From positions 186,001 through 250,000 of the forward strand of contig JACRAY010000029.1 in NCBI GenBank assembly GCA_016213325.1: a stretch of 64,000 nt of DNA, in the 5' to 3' direction. The first letter of the stretch is position 1; each line of letters begins with the position of its first letter. Source of the stretch: Burkholderiales bacterium (GTDB lineage Bacteria; Pseudomonadota; Gammaproteobacteria; Burkholderiales; Burkholderiaceae_C). The position numbers and the translations under genes are program-made. This document shows positions 31,714 through 41,122 of the stretch, one piece after another. The notes below the pieces were generated by a model. The model made no database searches, was not told the origin of the DNA, and saw nothing but the letters and a program-made list of their open reading frames with translations.

Positions 31714-33453
31714 ATGGCCGCCGTCGACCCCGTCTCTGCTGAAGCATCATCGGTCGCCCTGCCCGGCCTGGCCCGGGCGCTCGTCTCCGCGGGCAAGCTC
31801 GGCCAGAAATCGGCCGAAGAGTTCTACCGCAAGGCTCAGGCCAACCGCACCAGCTTCATAGCGGAGCTGACCGGCTCGGGCGCCGTGTCGGCCTTCGACC
31901 TCGCGCACACCATGTCGGCCGCGTACGGCGCGCCGCTGCTCGACCTGGACGCGATCGACGCCAACCGGCTGCCCAAGAACCTGCTGGACACCAAGATCTG
32001 CCAGTCGTACCGGGTGGTGGTGCTGTCCAAGCGCAACAACCGCCTGACCTGCGCCACGGCCGACCCGTCGGACCAGCAGGCCGCCGAGAAGATCAAGTTC
32101 GCCACGCAGATGGGCGTGGACTGGGTGATCGCCGAGTTCGACAAGCTCACCAAGATGGTGGAGCAGCAGGCGACGACGGCCACCCAGGAGATGGAGAGCA
32201 TCGTCGGCGACGACTTCGAGTTCGACGAGTCCACCATGGACCAGTCGGTCGTCGACGAGGACGACAAGGGCGCCACCGCCGACGTCGACGACGCGCCGGT
32301 CGTCAAGTTCCTGCACAAGATGCTGCTCGACGCCATCGGCGCGCGCGCCTCCGACCTGCACTTCGAGCCTTACGAGCACCAGTACCGCGTGCGCTTCCGC
32401 GTCGACGGCGAACTGCGCGAGATCGCCTCGCCGCCCGTCGCCATCAAGGACAAGCTGGCCTCGCGCATCAAGGTGATCTCGCGGCTGGACATCTCCGAAA
32501 AGCGCATCCCGCAGGACGGCCGGATGAAGCTGAAGGTGGGGCCCGACAAGGTGATCGACTTCCGCGTGAGCACGCTGCCCACGCTGTTCGGCGAGAAGAT
32601 CGTGATCCGTATCCTCGACCCGTCCAGCGCCAAGCTCGGCATCGAGGCACTGGGCTACGAGCCCGAGGAAAAGAAGCGCCTGCTCGACGCGATCAGCCGT
32701 CCCTACGGCATGATCCTCGTGACCGGCCCCACGGGCTCGGGCAAGACGGTGTCGCTGTACACCTGCCTGAACCTGATGAACAAGCCGGGCGTGAACATCT
32801 CCACCGCGGAAGACCCGGCCGAAATCAACCTGCCGGGCGTGAACCAGGTGAACGTGAACGAGAAGGCCGGCCTCACCTTCGCGGCGGCGCTCAAGTCCTT
32901 CCTGCGGCAGGACCCCGACGTGATCATGGTCGGCGAGATCCGCGACCTCGAGACCGCCGACATCGCGATCAAGGCGGCGCAGACGGGCCACCTGGTGCTG
33001 TCGACGCTGCACACCAACGACGCGCCGGCCACCCTCACGCGGATGCGCAACATGGGCATTGCGCCCTTCAACATCGCCTCCAGCGTGATCCTGATCACCG
33101 CGCAGCGGCTGGCGCGGCGCCTGTGCGCCAACTGCAAGCAGCCGGCCGACATCCCGTACGAAGCGCTCATCGAAGCCGGCTACACCGAGGAAGAAGTGGA
33201 CGGCACGTGGACGCCGTACCGCCCGGTGGGCTGCAGCATGTGCAACAACGGCTACAGGGGCCGCGTCGGCATCTACCAGGTGATGCCGATCAACGAGGAC
33301 ATGCAGCAGCTGATCCTGCGCGACGGCTCCTCGCTGGACATCGCGAGGCAGGCGAAGGCCGACGGCGTGAGGTCGCTCAGGCAGTCGGGCCTGCACAAGG
33401 TCAAGCAGGGCGTGACTTCGCTGGAAGAAGTCCTCGCCTGCACCAACGAATAA
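31714..33453 (+). CDS. pilB: type IV pilus assembly ATPase
   Basis: 579 aa from ATG 31714. Cytoplasmic hexameric motor for pilus extension. The N-terminal MshEN-type domain covers ~15-160. The ATPase core has Walker A GPTGSGKTVSLY, the Asp box, Walker B DPDVIMVGEIRDLETADIA and the His box GHLVLSTLHTNDAP. The tetracysteine zinc site is visible as LCANCKQ and CSMCNNGYRGR. It is first in pilB-pilC-pilD-coaE-zapD-yacG. No pilin gene lies nearby. Confidence 0.96.
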   Translation: MAAVDPVSAEASSVALPGLARALVSAGKLGQKSAEEFYRKAQANRTSFIAELTGSGAVSAFDLAHTMSAAYGAPLLDLDAIDANRLPKNLLDTKICQSYRVVVLSKRNNRLTCATADPSDQQAAEKIKFATQMGVDWVIAEFDKLTKMVEQQATTATQEMESIVGDDFEFDESTMDQSVVDEDDKGATADVDDAPVVKFLHKMLLDAIGARASDLHFEPYEHQYRVRFRVDGELREIASPPVAIKDKLASRIKVISRLDISEKRIPQDGRMKLKVGPDKVIDFRVSTLPTLFGEKIVIRILDPSSAKLGIEALGYEPEEKKRLLDAISRPYGMILVTGPTGSGKTVSLYTCLNLMNKPGVNISTAEDPAEINLPGVNQVNVNEKAGLTFAAALKSFLRQDPDVIMVGEIRDLETADIAIKAAQTGHLVLSTLHTNDAPATLTRMRNMGIAPFNIASSVILITAQRLARRLCANCKQPADIPYEALIEAGYTEEEVDGTWTPYRPVGCSMCNNGYRGRVGIYQVMPINEDMQQLILRDGSSLDIARQAKADGVRSLRQSGLHKVKQGVTSLEEVLACTNE

Positions 33454-33479
33454 GGGCAGAGGGGTAACAGGAGCAAGCC

Positions 33480-34700
33480 ATGGCAACAGCAGCAACCACC
33501 ACCAAGGTCACCGAGTTCGTCTTCGAATGGGAAGGACGCGACCGCAACGGCAAGCAGGTGCGTGGCGAAACTCGCGCCTCGGGCGAGAACCAGGTGATGG
33601 CGGCGCTCAGGCGCCAGGGCGTCTCGCCCACCAAGATCAAGAAGCGCCGCATGCGCTCGGGCGCGAAGATCCGGGCCAAGGACATCGCCATCTTCACGCG
33701 CCAGCTGGCCACGATGATGAAGGCCGGCGTGCCGCTGCTGCAGGCCTTCGACATCGTCGGCCGCGGCAACGCCAACGCCAGCGTGACCAAGCTGCTCAAC
33801 GACATCCGCACCGACGTCGAGACCGGCACCTCGCTGTCGGCCGCCTTCCGCAAGTACCCTCTGTACTTCGACAACCTGTACTGCAACCTGGTGGAAGCCG
33901 GTGAAGCGGCCGGTATCCTCGAAAACCTGCTCGACCGGCTGGCGGTCTACATGGAGAAGACCGAGGGCATCAAGTCGAAGATCAAGGCTGCGCTGATGTA
34001 CCCGATCGCGGTGGTCGTGGTCGCCTTCGTCGTGGTGACCGTGATCATGATCTTCGTGATCCCGGCCTTCAAGCAGGTGTTCAGCTCGTTCGGCGCCGAC
34101 CTGCCCGGCCCCACGCTGTTCGTCATCGCGATCAGCGAGGTCTTCGTCGCGTACTGGTGGCTCATCTTCGGCGTGATCGGCGGCGGGCTCTACTTCTTCA
34201 TGCAGGCCTGGAAACGCAACGAAGGGGTCCAGCAGTTCATGGACCGCCTGATGCTGAAGCTGCCGGTGTTCGGCGACCTGGTCTACAAGTCGGTGATCGC
34301 GCGCTGGACGCGCACGCTGGCGACCATGTTCGCGGCCGGCGTGCCGCTGGTGGAAGCGCTCGACTCGGTGGGCGGCGCCTCGGGCAATTCGGTGTACACC
34401 AAGGCCACCGAGAAGATCCAGGCCGAAGTCTCCACCGGCACCAGCCTGACGGCGGCCATGACCAATGCCAACGTGTTCCCCACCATGGTGCTGCAGATGT
34501 GCGCGATCGGCGAGGAGTCGGGCTCGATCGACCACATGCTCGGCAAGGCGGCGGACTTCTATGAAGCCGAGGTCGACGACATGGTGGCCGGCCTGTCGAG
34601 CCTGATGGAGCCGATCATCATCGTGTTCCTCGGCGGCCTGATCGGCGGCATCGTGGTGTCGATGTACCTGCCGATCTTCAAGCTGGGCGCCGTCGTCTGA
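33480..34700 (+). CDS. pilC: type IV pilus inner-membrane platform protein
   Basis: 406 aa from ATG 33480, behind CAGGAGC. The tandem GspF domains are ~70-195 (FTRQLATMMKAGVPLLQAFD) and ~275-395 (WTRTLATMFAAGVPLVEALD). Three membrane helices are ~170-195, ~220-240 and ~375-400. It transmits the PilB motor's movement to pilin subunits. Its TGA shares one base with the pilD ATG. Confidence 0.96.
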   Translation: MATAATTTKVTEFVFEWEGRDRNGKQVRGETRASGENQVMAALRRQGVSPTKIKKRRMRSGAKIRAKDIAIFTRQLATMMKAGVPLLQAFDIVGRGNANASVTKLLNDIRTDVETGTSLSAAFRKYPLYFDNLYCNLVEAGEAAGILENLLDRLAVYMEKTEGIKSKIKAALMYPIAVVVVAFVVVTVIMIFVIPAFKQVFSSFGADLPGPTLFVIAISEVFVAYWWLIFGVIGGGLYFFMQAWKRNEGVQQFMDRLMLKLPVFGDLVYKSVIARWTRTLATMFAAGVPLVEALDSVGGASGNSVYTKATEKIQAEVSTGTSLTAAMTNANVFPTMVLQMCAIGEESGSIDHMLGKAADFYEAEVDDMVAGLSSLMEPIIIVFLGGLIGGIVVSMYLPIFKLGAVV

Positions 34701-35536
34701 TGCTGGTGTCCCCCGTGGTGGACGCCGCGCTGGCCGGCGTCCTCGGCCTCATGGTCGGCAGCTTCCTGAACGTGGTGATCTACCGGCTGCCGAAGATCCT
34801 GGAGCGGCAATGGGCCGACGACTGCGCCGACATCTGCGGCAAGCAGCCCGAGCCGGCCGAGCCCTTCAACCTGGTCACGCCGCGCTCGCGCTGCCGGCAA
34901 TGCGGCCACCCGATCCGCTGGTACGAGAACATCCCTGTGGCGAGCTACGTGGCCCTGCGCGGCAAGTGCTCCAACTGCGGCACGGCCATCGGCATCCGCT
35001 ACCCGCTGGTGGAGCTGGCCACCGGCGCGCTGTTCGCCTACTCGGTGTGGTGGGGCGGCTTCACGCCGGCGGGCCTGGCGTGGTGCGGCTTTGCGGCGGC
35101 ACTGGTGGCGCTGGCGCTGATCGACCTGGACACCATGTACCTGCCCGACGTGATCACGCAGCCGTTGCTGTGGGCCGGGCTGCTGGTGGCGGCGCTGGGC
35201 TGGACCGCGCTGCCGCTGAAGTCGGCCATCTGGGGCGCGGTGGCGGGCTACATGTCGCTGTGGCTGGTGTCGCAGGGCTACAAGCTGCTGCGCGGCGAGG
35301 AAGGCATGGGCAACGGCGACTTCAAGCTGTTTGCCGCGCTCGGCGCGTGGTTCGGCTGGGCCGCGCTGGTGCCGCTGATCCTCATGGCCTCGGTGATCGG
35401 CGCCGTCATCGGCATCACGCTCAAGCTGCGCAGCGGCACGCGCGCCATTCCCTTCGGGCCGCTGCTGGCGCTGGCCGGGCTCACCGGCATGGTGTTCGGC
35501 CCGGCCGCCATCCTGTCGGTGGTCGGCATCAAGTGA
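34700..35536 (+). CDS. pilD: prepilin leader peptidase / N-methyltransferase
   Basis: 278 aa from ATG 34700. Polytopic aspartyl protease that cleaves and N-methylates type IV prepilins. The N-terminal domain has two Cys pairs (SRCRQCGHPI and KCSNCGTAIG) of the zinc-binding methyltransferase part. The protease aspartates are in LIDLDTMYLPD and GMGNGDFKLFAALG. Seven to eight hydrophobic helices follow. It overlaps pilC by 1 nt and precedes coaE by 4 bp. Confidence 0.96.
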   Translation: MLVSPVVDAALAGVLGLMVGSFLNVVIYRLPKILERQWADDCADICGKQPEPAEPFNLVTPRSRCRQCGHPIRWYENIPVASYVALRGKCSNCGTAIGIRYPLVELATGALFAYSVWWGGFTPAGLAWCGFAAALVALALIDLDTMYLPDVITQPLLWAGLLVAALGWTALPLKSAIWGAVAGYMSLWLVSQGYKLLRGEEGMGNGDFKLFAALGAWFGWAALVPLILMASVIGAVIGITLKLRSGTRAIPFGPLLALAGLTGMVFGPAAILSVVGIK

Positions 35537-35540
35537 CGGC

Positions 35541-36143
35541 ATGGCGCTGCGCATCGGCCTGACCGGCGGCATCGGCAGCGGCAAGAGCACCGTGCTGCAG
35601 ATGCTGGTGGCGCACGGCGCGGCCGCCATCGACGCCGACGCGATTTCGCGCGCGGCCACGGCCGCGGGCGGCGCCGCGATTGCCGCGATCAGCGAGCGCT
35701 TCGGGGCTTCGTTCGTCACCGCCGAAGGCGCGCTGGACCGCGTGCGCATGCGGGAAGCCGCCTACGCCGACCCCGAAGCGCGCCGCCAGCTCGAGGCGAT
35801 CGTGCACCCGCTGGTGGGCCAGGAGATCGCGCGCCAGGTCGAAGCCGCCGTGGCGAGCAGCCACCCCTGCATCGTGTTCGACATCCCGCTGCTGGTGGAG
35901 TCGGGCCGCTGGCGGGCCCAGCTGGATCGGGTGCTGGTGGTCGACTGCACGCCCGACACGCAGGTGGCCCGCGTGGTTGCCCGCAGTGCGCTGAAGCCCG
36001 GGGAAGTCCGCGCGATCATCGCCGCGCAGGCGCCGCGCGGGCTCCGGCTGGCAGCGGCGGACCTGGTGATTTGCAACGAAGCTTTAGCGCTGGCTGCGCT
36101 GGAAGCCGAAGTGGCCGAAGCGGCCCGGTCCTTCGGGCTATGA
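35541..36143 (+). CDS. coaE: dephospho-CoA kinase
   Basis: 200 aa from ATG 35541. It phosphorylates dephospho-CoA, the last step of CoA synthesis. P-loop GLTGGIGSGKSTVLQML, DADAISRAAT, PLVGQEI and FDIPLLVESG are family signatures. It lies in the standard position after pilD. Confidence 0.95.
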   Translation: MALRIGLTGGIGSGKSTVLQMLVAHGAAAIDADAISRAATAAGGAAIAAISERFGASFVTAEGALDRVRMREAAYADPEARRQLEAIVHPLVGQEIARQVEAAVASSHPCIVFDIPLLVESGRWRAQLDRVLVVDCTPDTQVARVVARSALKPGEVRAIIAAQAPRGLRLAAADLVICNEALALAALEAEVAEAARSFGL

Positions 36144-36171
36144 TGCAAGCCGCCGAAAGAAGCTTGCTGGC

Positions 36172-36924
36172 GTGATCCTTTACGAATATCCCTTCAACGA
36201 ACGCATCCGCACCTACCTGCGCCTGGAGCACCTGTTCCGGCGCCTGGCCGAACTGGTGCCGCGCGAGCAGCCGATCGACCATCACTACGCGCTGGCCACC
36301 ATCTTCGAGATCATGGACGTGGCCGCGCGCGCCGACCTGAAGTCGGACGTGATGAAGGACCTGGAAAAGCAGAAGCAGCTGCTCAACTCGTACCGCGGCA
36401 ACCCCGCGATCTCGGTGCAGGCGCTCGACGCCGTCGTGGCACAGCTCGACGGCTGCTTTTCGGCGCTGAACCACCTGCCCGGCAAGGCCGGCCACTCGCT
36501 CACCGAGAACGAATGGCTGATGAGCATCCGCAGCCGCGTGAACATCCCGGGCGGCACGTGCGAGTTCGACCTGCCCGCCTACTACGCGTGGCAGCACCGC
36601 CCCAGCACTTCGCGGCAGGCCGACCTGGACCGCTGGACGGCGACGCTGGCTCCGCTGGCCGAATCGATCCACCTGCTGTTGAAGCTGCTGCGCGACTCGG
36701 GCGCCCCGCAGAAGGTGTTGGCCGCCAATGGCCAGCTGCAGCAGAACCTGCCGCAAGGCCGCACGTTCCAGCTGCTGCGCCTGCGCATCAACCCCGAGCT
36801 CGGGCTGGTGCCCGAGATCAGCGGCAACCGCCTGATGGTGTCGGTGCGCCTGATGCGGCAGGAAGGCGACCGCCTGCAGGCATCGAGCGATGCCGCGCCT
36901 TTCGAGCTGACGCTCTGTTCGTGA
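36172..36924 (+). CDS. zapD: cell division protein ZapD
   Basis: 250 aa from GTG 36172 ([20 protein letters not shown]), which matches the usual ZapD N-terminus and decides the start. It cross-links FtsZ filaments at the division ring. The helical N-terminal part and beta C-terminal part ([19 protein letters not shown] region, [20 protein letters not shown]) are intact. Its stop shares one base with the yacG ATG. Confidence 0.93.
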   Translation: MILYEYPFNERIRTYLRLEHLFRRLAELVPREQPIDHHYALATIFEIMDVAARADLKSDVMKDLEKQKQLLNSYRGNPAISVQALDAVVAQLDGCFSALNHLPGKAGHSLTENEWLMSIRSRVNIPGGTCEFDLPAYYAWQHRPSTSRQADLDRWTATLAPLAESIHLLLKLLRDSGAPQKVLAANGQLQQNLPQGRTFQLLRLRINPELGLVPEISGNRLMVSVRLMRQEGDRLQASSDAAPFELTLCS

Positions 36925-37121
36925 TGCAGCCGGGCGAGCTGAAGGAGCGCATCGTGCGCTGCCCCGGGTGCGGCGGCGACACGCTGTACTCGCTGCGCAA
37001 TCCGTATCGCCCTTTCTGCAGTGCGCGGTGCAAGGGGATCGACTTCGGCGACTGGGCGAGCGAGAGTTTTCGTGTTCCCGATGACACGTCACCCGACGAC
37101 TTCGCCAATGGTAAGGAATAG
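36924..37121 (+). CDS. yacG: DNA gyrase inhibitor YacG (zinc-binding)
   Basis: 65 aa from ATG 36924. The four zinc-binding cysteines are visible: [20 protein letters not shown] followed by SARCKGID. A flexible acidic tail ([15 protein letters not shown]) follows. Family members bind GyrB and block DNA binding. The TAG stop lies on the border of palindrome copy 2. Confidence 0.94.
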   Translation: MQPGELKERIVRCPGCGGDTLYSLRNPYRPFCSARCKGIDFGDWASESFRVPDDTSPDDFANGKE

Positions 37122-37223
37122 GACGCAGAAGACGCAGAACTAAATTCCAAAAGACGCAGAAAGATTCACTTGGACTTTTTCTGCGATTTTTTTGAATTTA
37201 CTTCTGCGCCTTCTGCGTTCCTT
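37119..37223. repeat. GCAGAA palindromic element, copy 2
   Basis: About 105 bp. The left arm begins GGACGCAGAAGACGCAGAA and contains TCCAAAAGACGCAGAA. The right arm mirrors it as TTTTTCTGCG...TTCTGCGCCTTCTGCGTTCC. Less perfect than copy 1. It lies between convergent yacG and the Nudix gene and includes the stop codons of both. Confidence 0.88.
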
Positions 37224-37707
37224 CCATGCCTTCAGCTACGGAGTAGGTAGCGCCACGAAAGCCGCGCTCTTCGGCGAACCAGTCCAGCACCGGCACCGTC
37301 CCCGGCAACACGGGTTGCACATCGACCGGCAACTGCTGCCACGAGAACGACTGGCCCTCATGCATGTGCAGCTCGCCGGTCCACTCGTAGACCTTGCAGA
37401 AATTCAGGCGGACGAGCGCATGCGGGTAGTCGACGCGCTCGACATGCCACGGATGCACGGCGCCTATCGTGACGCCGATCTCCTCGATGAGTTCGCGGCG
37501 TAAAGCCTCCTCCACCGTCTCGCCCGGCTCCACCTTGCCGCCGGGGAATTCCCAGTAGCCCTCGTAGACCTTGCCGGGCGGGCGGCTGGTGAGCAGGAAG
37601 GCGCCGTCACCCCGGATCAGCACGCCCACCGCCACCTCCACCTCGGCACGGTCGGGGCCGCCCTCGCGCGCGCGATGGGCGTCCGCCACGATCGCGGGCT
37701 TGCTCAC
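37198..37707 (-). CDS. MutT-like Nudix hydrolase
   Basis: 169 aa from GTG 37707, overlapping the DUF815 ATPase stop (GTGA). The Nudix box GGKVEPGETVEEALRRELIE through EIG (residues 56-78) is complete. EFPGGK and HPWHVERVDYPHALVRLNFC resemble 8-oxo-dGTP diphosphatases, which clean oxidised nucleotides. The last residues (GMEGTQKAQK) and the stop are encoded by palindrome copy 2, so the C-terminus appears to have been supplied by the repeat. Confidence 0.88.
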   Translation of the reverse strand: MSKPAIVADAHRAREGGPDRAEVEVAVGVLIRGDGAFLLTSRPPGKVYEGYWEFPGGKVEPGETVEEALRRELIEEIGVTIGAVHPWHVERVDYPHALVRLNFCKVYEWTGELHMHEGQSFSWQQLPVDVQPVLPGTVPVLDWFAEERGFRGATYSVAEGMEGTQKAQK

Positions 37708-38576
37708 GCGTGGTGCCGGCCCGCGTAGTCGCGCGCGAACTGGTAAGCCACGCGGCCGCTGCGCGAGCCGCGCTCCAGTGCCCACACCAGCGCCTCGGGG
37801 CGCGCGGCGGCAATGGCTGCGGCATCGACGCCGAAGTGCGAGAGCCACTGCGCGGTGATCGCCAGGTACTCGTCCTGGCTGAACGGGTAGAAGCTGACCC
37901 ACAGCCCGAAGCGCTCGGACAGAGAGATCTTCTCCTCAACCACCTCGCCGGGATGCACCTCGCCGTCCTCGGTGTGCGTGTAGGTGAGGTTTTCCTTCAT
38001 GTACTCGGGCAGCAGGTGGCGCCGGTTGCTGGTTGCATAGACCAGCACGTTGGGCGTCGCCGCCGCCACCGAGCCGTCGAGGATGGACTTGAGCGCCTTG
38101 TAGCCTGCCTCGCCCTCCTCGAACGACAGGTCGTCGCAGTACACGATGAATTTCTCTTCACGGCCCGCCACCACGTCCACGATGTCGGGCAGGTCCACCA
38201 GGTCGGCCTTGTCCACCTCGAGCAGGCGCAGGCCCTGCGGCGCGTACTCGTTCAGGCAGGCCTTGATCAGCGACGACTTGCCGGTGCCGCGCGCGCCGGT
38301 CAGCAGCACGTTGTTGGCGGCATGGCCCTGCACGAACTGCAGGGTGTTGCGCTGGATCTTCTCCTTCTGCGGCTCGATCTCCTTCAGGTCGCCCAGGCGG
38401 ATCGGGCCGATGTGCCTGACCGGCTCCAGCACGCCGTGGCCCGACGAACGCTTGCGGTAGCGAAAGGCGACCGAAGCGCCCCAGTCGGGCGCGGACAGCG
38501 GCTGGGGCAGGACGGCTTCGATGCGCTCGAGCAACTGCCCGGCCTGCTCGAGGAGTCTCTCGAATTTTTCGTTCAT
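37704..38576 (-). CDS. DUF815 family AAA ATPase
   Basis: 290 aa from ATG 38576, which directly abuts the argJ stop (TGAATG). Walker A is GARGTGKSSLIKA and Walker B KFIVYCDDLSFEEGE. Sensor-like TSNRRHLLPEYM and an arginine-rich lid (LERGSRSGRVAYQFARDY) follow. DUF815 ATPases are common beside argJ and mutT in betaproteobacteria; their substrate is unknown. Confidence 0.88.
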   Translation of the reverse strand: MNEKFERLLEQAGQLLERIEAVLPQPLSAPDWGASVAFRYRKRSSGHGVLEPVRHIGPIRLGDLKEIEPQKEKIQRNTLQFVQGHAANNVLLTGARGTGKSSLIKACLNEYAPQGLRLLEVDKADLVDLPDIVDVVAGREEKFIVYCDDLSFEEGEAGYKALKSILDGSVAAATPNVLVYATSNRRHLLPEYMKENLTYTHTEDGEVHPGEVVEEKISLSERFGLWVSFYPFSQDEYLAITAQWLSHFGVDAAAIAAARPEALVWALERGSRSGRVAYQFARDYAGRHHA

Positions 38577-39803
38577 TCAGGACCGGTAGTCGGCGTTGAT
38601 GGTCACGTACTCGTGGCTGAAGTCGCAAGTCCACACCTGGTCGGCAGCGCTGCCGCGCCCGAGGACTACGCGCACGGTGATCTCGCTTTGCTTCATCACG
38701 CGCTGCCCGTCCTCCTCGCGGTACGAAGGGTTGCGCCCGCCGCCGGCGGCCACGTGGACGTCGTCGAGGAACAGGTCGATCTTCGCCTGGTCCAGGTCTT
38801 CGATGCCCGCATAGCCCACTGCCGCCAGGATGCGCCCGAGGTTGGGGTCGCTCGCGAAGAATGCCGTCTTCACCAGCGGCGAATGCGCGATGGCGTACGC
38901 CACCTTCAGGCATTCGTCGCGCGTCGCGCCGCCTTCCACCCGCACCGTGATGAACTTGGTGGCGCCCTCGCCGTCACGCACGATGGCCTGCGCCAGCGCT
39001 CGCGCGACTTCGGCCATCGCATCCTTCAGCACCTTGCCGGCGGCGCTGTCCAGCGACGTCACCGGCGCATGCCTGGCCTGGTTGGTGGCAATCACGATGA
39101 ACGAGTCGTTGGTGGAGGTGTCGCCATCCACCGTGACGCGGTTGAACGAGCCTTCTGCCAGCTCGAAGGCCAGCTGCTGCATCACGCCCTGCGAGATGCA
39201 CGCGTCGGTGGCCATGAAGCCCAGCATGGTCGCCATGTTCGGCCGGATCATGCCCGCGCCCTTGCTGATGCCGGTGACGGTGACGGTCGCGCCGTCGACC
39301 TTTACCTGCCGGCTGAAAGCCTTGGGCACCGTGTCCGTGGTCATGATGCCTTCGGCCGCGCGCAGCCAGTTGGCGGCGTTCGCATCGGCAATCGCCGCCG
39401 GCATGCCCTTTTCGATGCGGTCCACCGGCAGCGGCTCCATGATGACGCCCGTGGAGAAAGGCAGCACCTGCCCAGGGGCCAGCCCCAGGTGCCGGGCCAG
39501 CGCGCTGCAGGTGGCGCGTGCGCGCGCCAGGCCGTCTTCGCCCGTGCCCGCATTCGCGTTGCCGGTGTTGATGACCATGGCGCGGATGTCGCCATGGGCC
39601 AGGTGTTCGCGGCACACCTGCACGGGCGCCGCGCAGAAGCGGTTGCGCGTGAACACGCCCGCCACCGATGCGCCGGGGTCGAGCAGGAACACCGACAGGT
39701 CCTTGCGGTTCGCCTTGCGCACGCCCGCTTCGGCGACGCCGATGCGCACGCCGGGCACGGGGTGCAGTTGGGCGGCCTGCGGCGCCGGGAGGTTCACGGG
39801 CAT
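38577..39803 (-). CDS. argJ: bifunctional glutamate N-acetyltransferase / amino-acid acetyltransferase
   Basis: 408 aa from ATG 39803. It transfers acetyl from N-acetylornithine to glutamate in cyclic arginine synthesis. The autocleavage Thr lies in [31 protein letters not shown] and [19 protein letters not shown] are family signatures. Length is normal for an uncleaved precursor. It sits between the persulfide dioxygenase gene (14 bp upstream) and the ATPase. Confidence 0.96.
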   Translation of the reverse strand: MPVNLPAPQAAQLHPVPGVRIGVAEAGVRKANRKDLSVFLLDPGASVAGVFTRNRFCAAPVQVCREHLAHGDIRAMVINTGNANAGTGEDGLARARATCSALARHLGLAPGQVLPFSTGVIMEPLPVDRIEKGMPAAIADANAANWLRAAEGIMTTDTVPKAFSRQVKVDGATVTVTGISKGAGMIRPNMATMLGFMATDACISQGVMQQLAFELAEGSFNRVTVDGDTSTNDSFIVIATNQARHAPVTSLDSAAGKVLKDAMAEVARALAQAIVRDGEGATKFITVRVEGGATRDECLKVAYAIAHSPLVKTAFFASDPNLGRILAAVGYAGIEDLDQAKIDLFLDDVHVAAGGGRNPSYREEDGQRVMKQSEITVRVVLGRGSAADQVWTCDFSHEYVTINADYRS

Positions 39804-39817
39804 GGGTGCTTCCTTGC

Positions 39818-40930
39818 TCAGTTCTGGCGCCAGGGCAGGCCCAGGTGGCGCCAGCCGCCGCTGTGGCCGCGCTGCCCGTGCTCGTCGGGGTCGCCTTCGA
39901 AGCCTTCGAGGATGTTGTAGGCCTCGATGCCGAATTCGGTGGCGCGCTTCGCCGCCGCGATCGAGCGGTGCCCGCTGCGGCACAGCAGCACTGCCTTCTT
40001 GCCGGGCGGCACGGCCGCCTTGATGGCGCTGTCGAAGTCGGGGTTGGGCTTCATGCCGGGCCATTGCTTCCACGGCACGTTGACCGCACCGGGGACGAAG
40101 CCGACCCATTCGCGCTCGGCGTCGCTGCGCACGTCCACCAGCACGGCAACGCCCGAGCGCCACCAGCGGTGCGCCAGTTCCGGCGACACGTCGCCGGCGT
40201 AACCGGGCGCCGGCCGGGGCGCGTCGAGCGCGCCGCCGCCGGCGTCGTGGCGCAGGCCGGAGGTGAGGTTGGCCGGGACGGCTTCGTCGATCCGCTTGGG
40301 CTTGGGCAGGTCCAGCTGTTCCATGATGGCCTTGAATTCTGCCAGCGACTTGCCTGCGACCCGCGGGTTGGTGGCCTTCTCCCGGCCGATGGTGGAATGC
40401 GTGCGGCCGTGGTAGTCGTGCGCGGGCCAGACGATGGTGTCGTCGGGCAGCGCGAACAGCACCTCGGTGATGCTGCGGTACAGGTCGGTCGAGCTGCCCG
40501 ACTGGAAGTCGGTGCGCCCGCAGCCGCCGATCAGCAGCGTGTCGCCGGTAAACACATGGTTGCGCCACACGTAGCTCATGCTGCCGGCCGTGTGGCCGGG
40601 CGTATGGAGAGCCCGGATCGACTCGTTGCCGAACTCCAGCACGTCGCCGTCCTGCAGCTGGGTGCCCGCCGTGCCGATGTGGCAGCCTTGCGGCGCGGCG
40701 GTGTGCGCGCCGGCATGCTCGGCCAGTTCGCCGGCACTGGTGATGTGGTCGGCATGGGCATGCGTCTCGACGCTCCACACGAGCTTGAGCCCGCGCTCGC
40801 GCAGCAGCGCGAGGTCGCGCTCGAGCTGCTCATCCACTGGGTCGATGATCAGGGCTTCGTGCGTGGCCTCGTCGGCCAGGATGTAGGTGTAGGTGCTCGA
40901 CGCAGGGTCGAAAAGCTGGATCGGGGCCAT
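39818..40930 (-). CDS. persulfide dioxygenase-rhodanese fusion
   Basis: 370 aa from ATG 40930. The N-terminal ~240 residues are an ETHE1-type metallo-beta-lactamase fold with [51 protein letters not shown] and [14 protein letters not shown], the non-haem iron persulfide dioxygenase signature. The C-terminal ~110 residues are a rhodanese domain with active-site Cys in LLCRSGHRS. The fusion converts glutathione persulfide to sulfite and can pass on or generate sulfane sulfur. A characterised Burkholderia fusion has the same order. Confidence 0.9.
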   Translation of the reverse strand: MAPIQLFDPASSTYTYILADEATHEALIIDPVDEQLERDLALLRERGLKLVWSVETHAHADHITSAGELAEHAGAHTAAPQGCHIGTAGTQLQDGDVLEFGNESIRALHTPGHTAGSMSYVWRNHVFTGDTLLIGGCGRTDFQSGSSTDLYRSITEVLFALPDDTIVWPAHDYHGRTHSTIGREKATNPRVAGKSLAEFKAIMEQLDLPKPKRIDEAVPANLTSGLRHDAGGGALDAPRPAPGYAGDVSPELAHRWWRSGVAVLVDVRSDAEREWVGFVPGAVNVPWKQWPGMKPNPDFDSAIKAAVPPGKKAVLLCRSGHRSIAAAKRATEFGIEAYNILEGFEGDPDEHGQRGHSGGWRHLGLPWRQN

Positions 40931-40940
40931 CCCCGTATTG

Positions 40941-41108
40941 TCAGGGCTCCTTGCCGCGCAGGGATTGCCCCAGGTCTACCAGGGCCATGACGAAGCCGAT
41001 GGCGAGCACGATGGCCAGCTCGACTTCCTTGAGTTTCCAGGCAATCGGGACCAGGAAGGCCAGCAGCAGGACGATGGCCACGACGGCTGCGAAGTACTTG
41101 ACGGGCAT
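40941..41108 (-). CDS. small 55-aa membrane protein
   Basis: ATG 41108 to TGA 40941. The protein starts MPVKYFAAVVAIVLLLAFLV, continues PIAWKLKEVE, then LAIVLAIGFVMALVDLGQSL and ends RGKEP. Two hydrophobic helices with a short charged loop. GAAAGGGG precedes the start. The gaps of 14 bp to the amidase and 10 bp to the persulfide dioxygenase place it inside the same minus-strand run. Family not recognised. Confidence 0.7.
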   Translation of the reverse strand: MPVKYFAAVVAIVLLLAFLVPIAWKLKEVELAIVLAIGFVMALVDLGQSLRGKEP

Positions 41109-41122
41109 GGAGGGGTCCCCTT

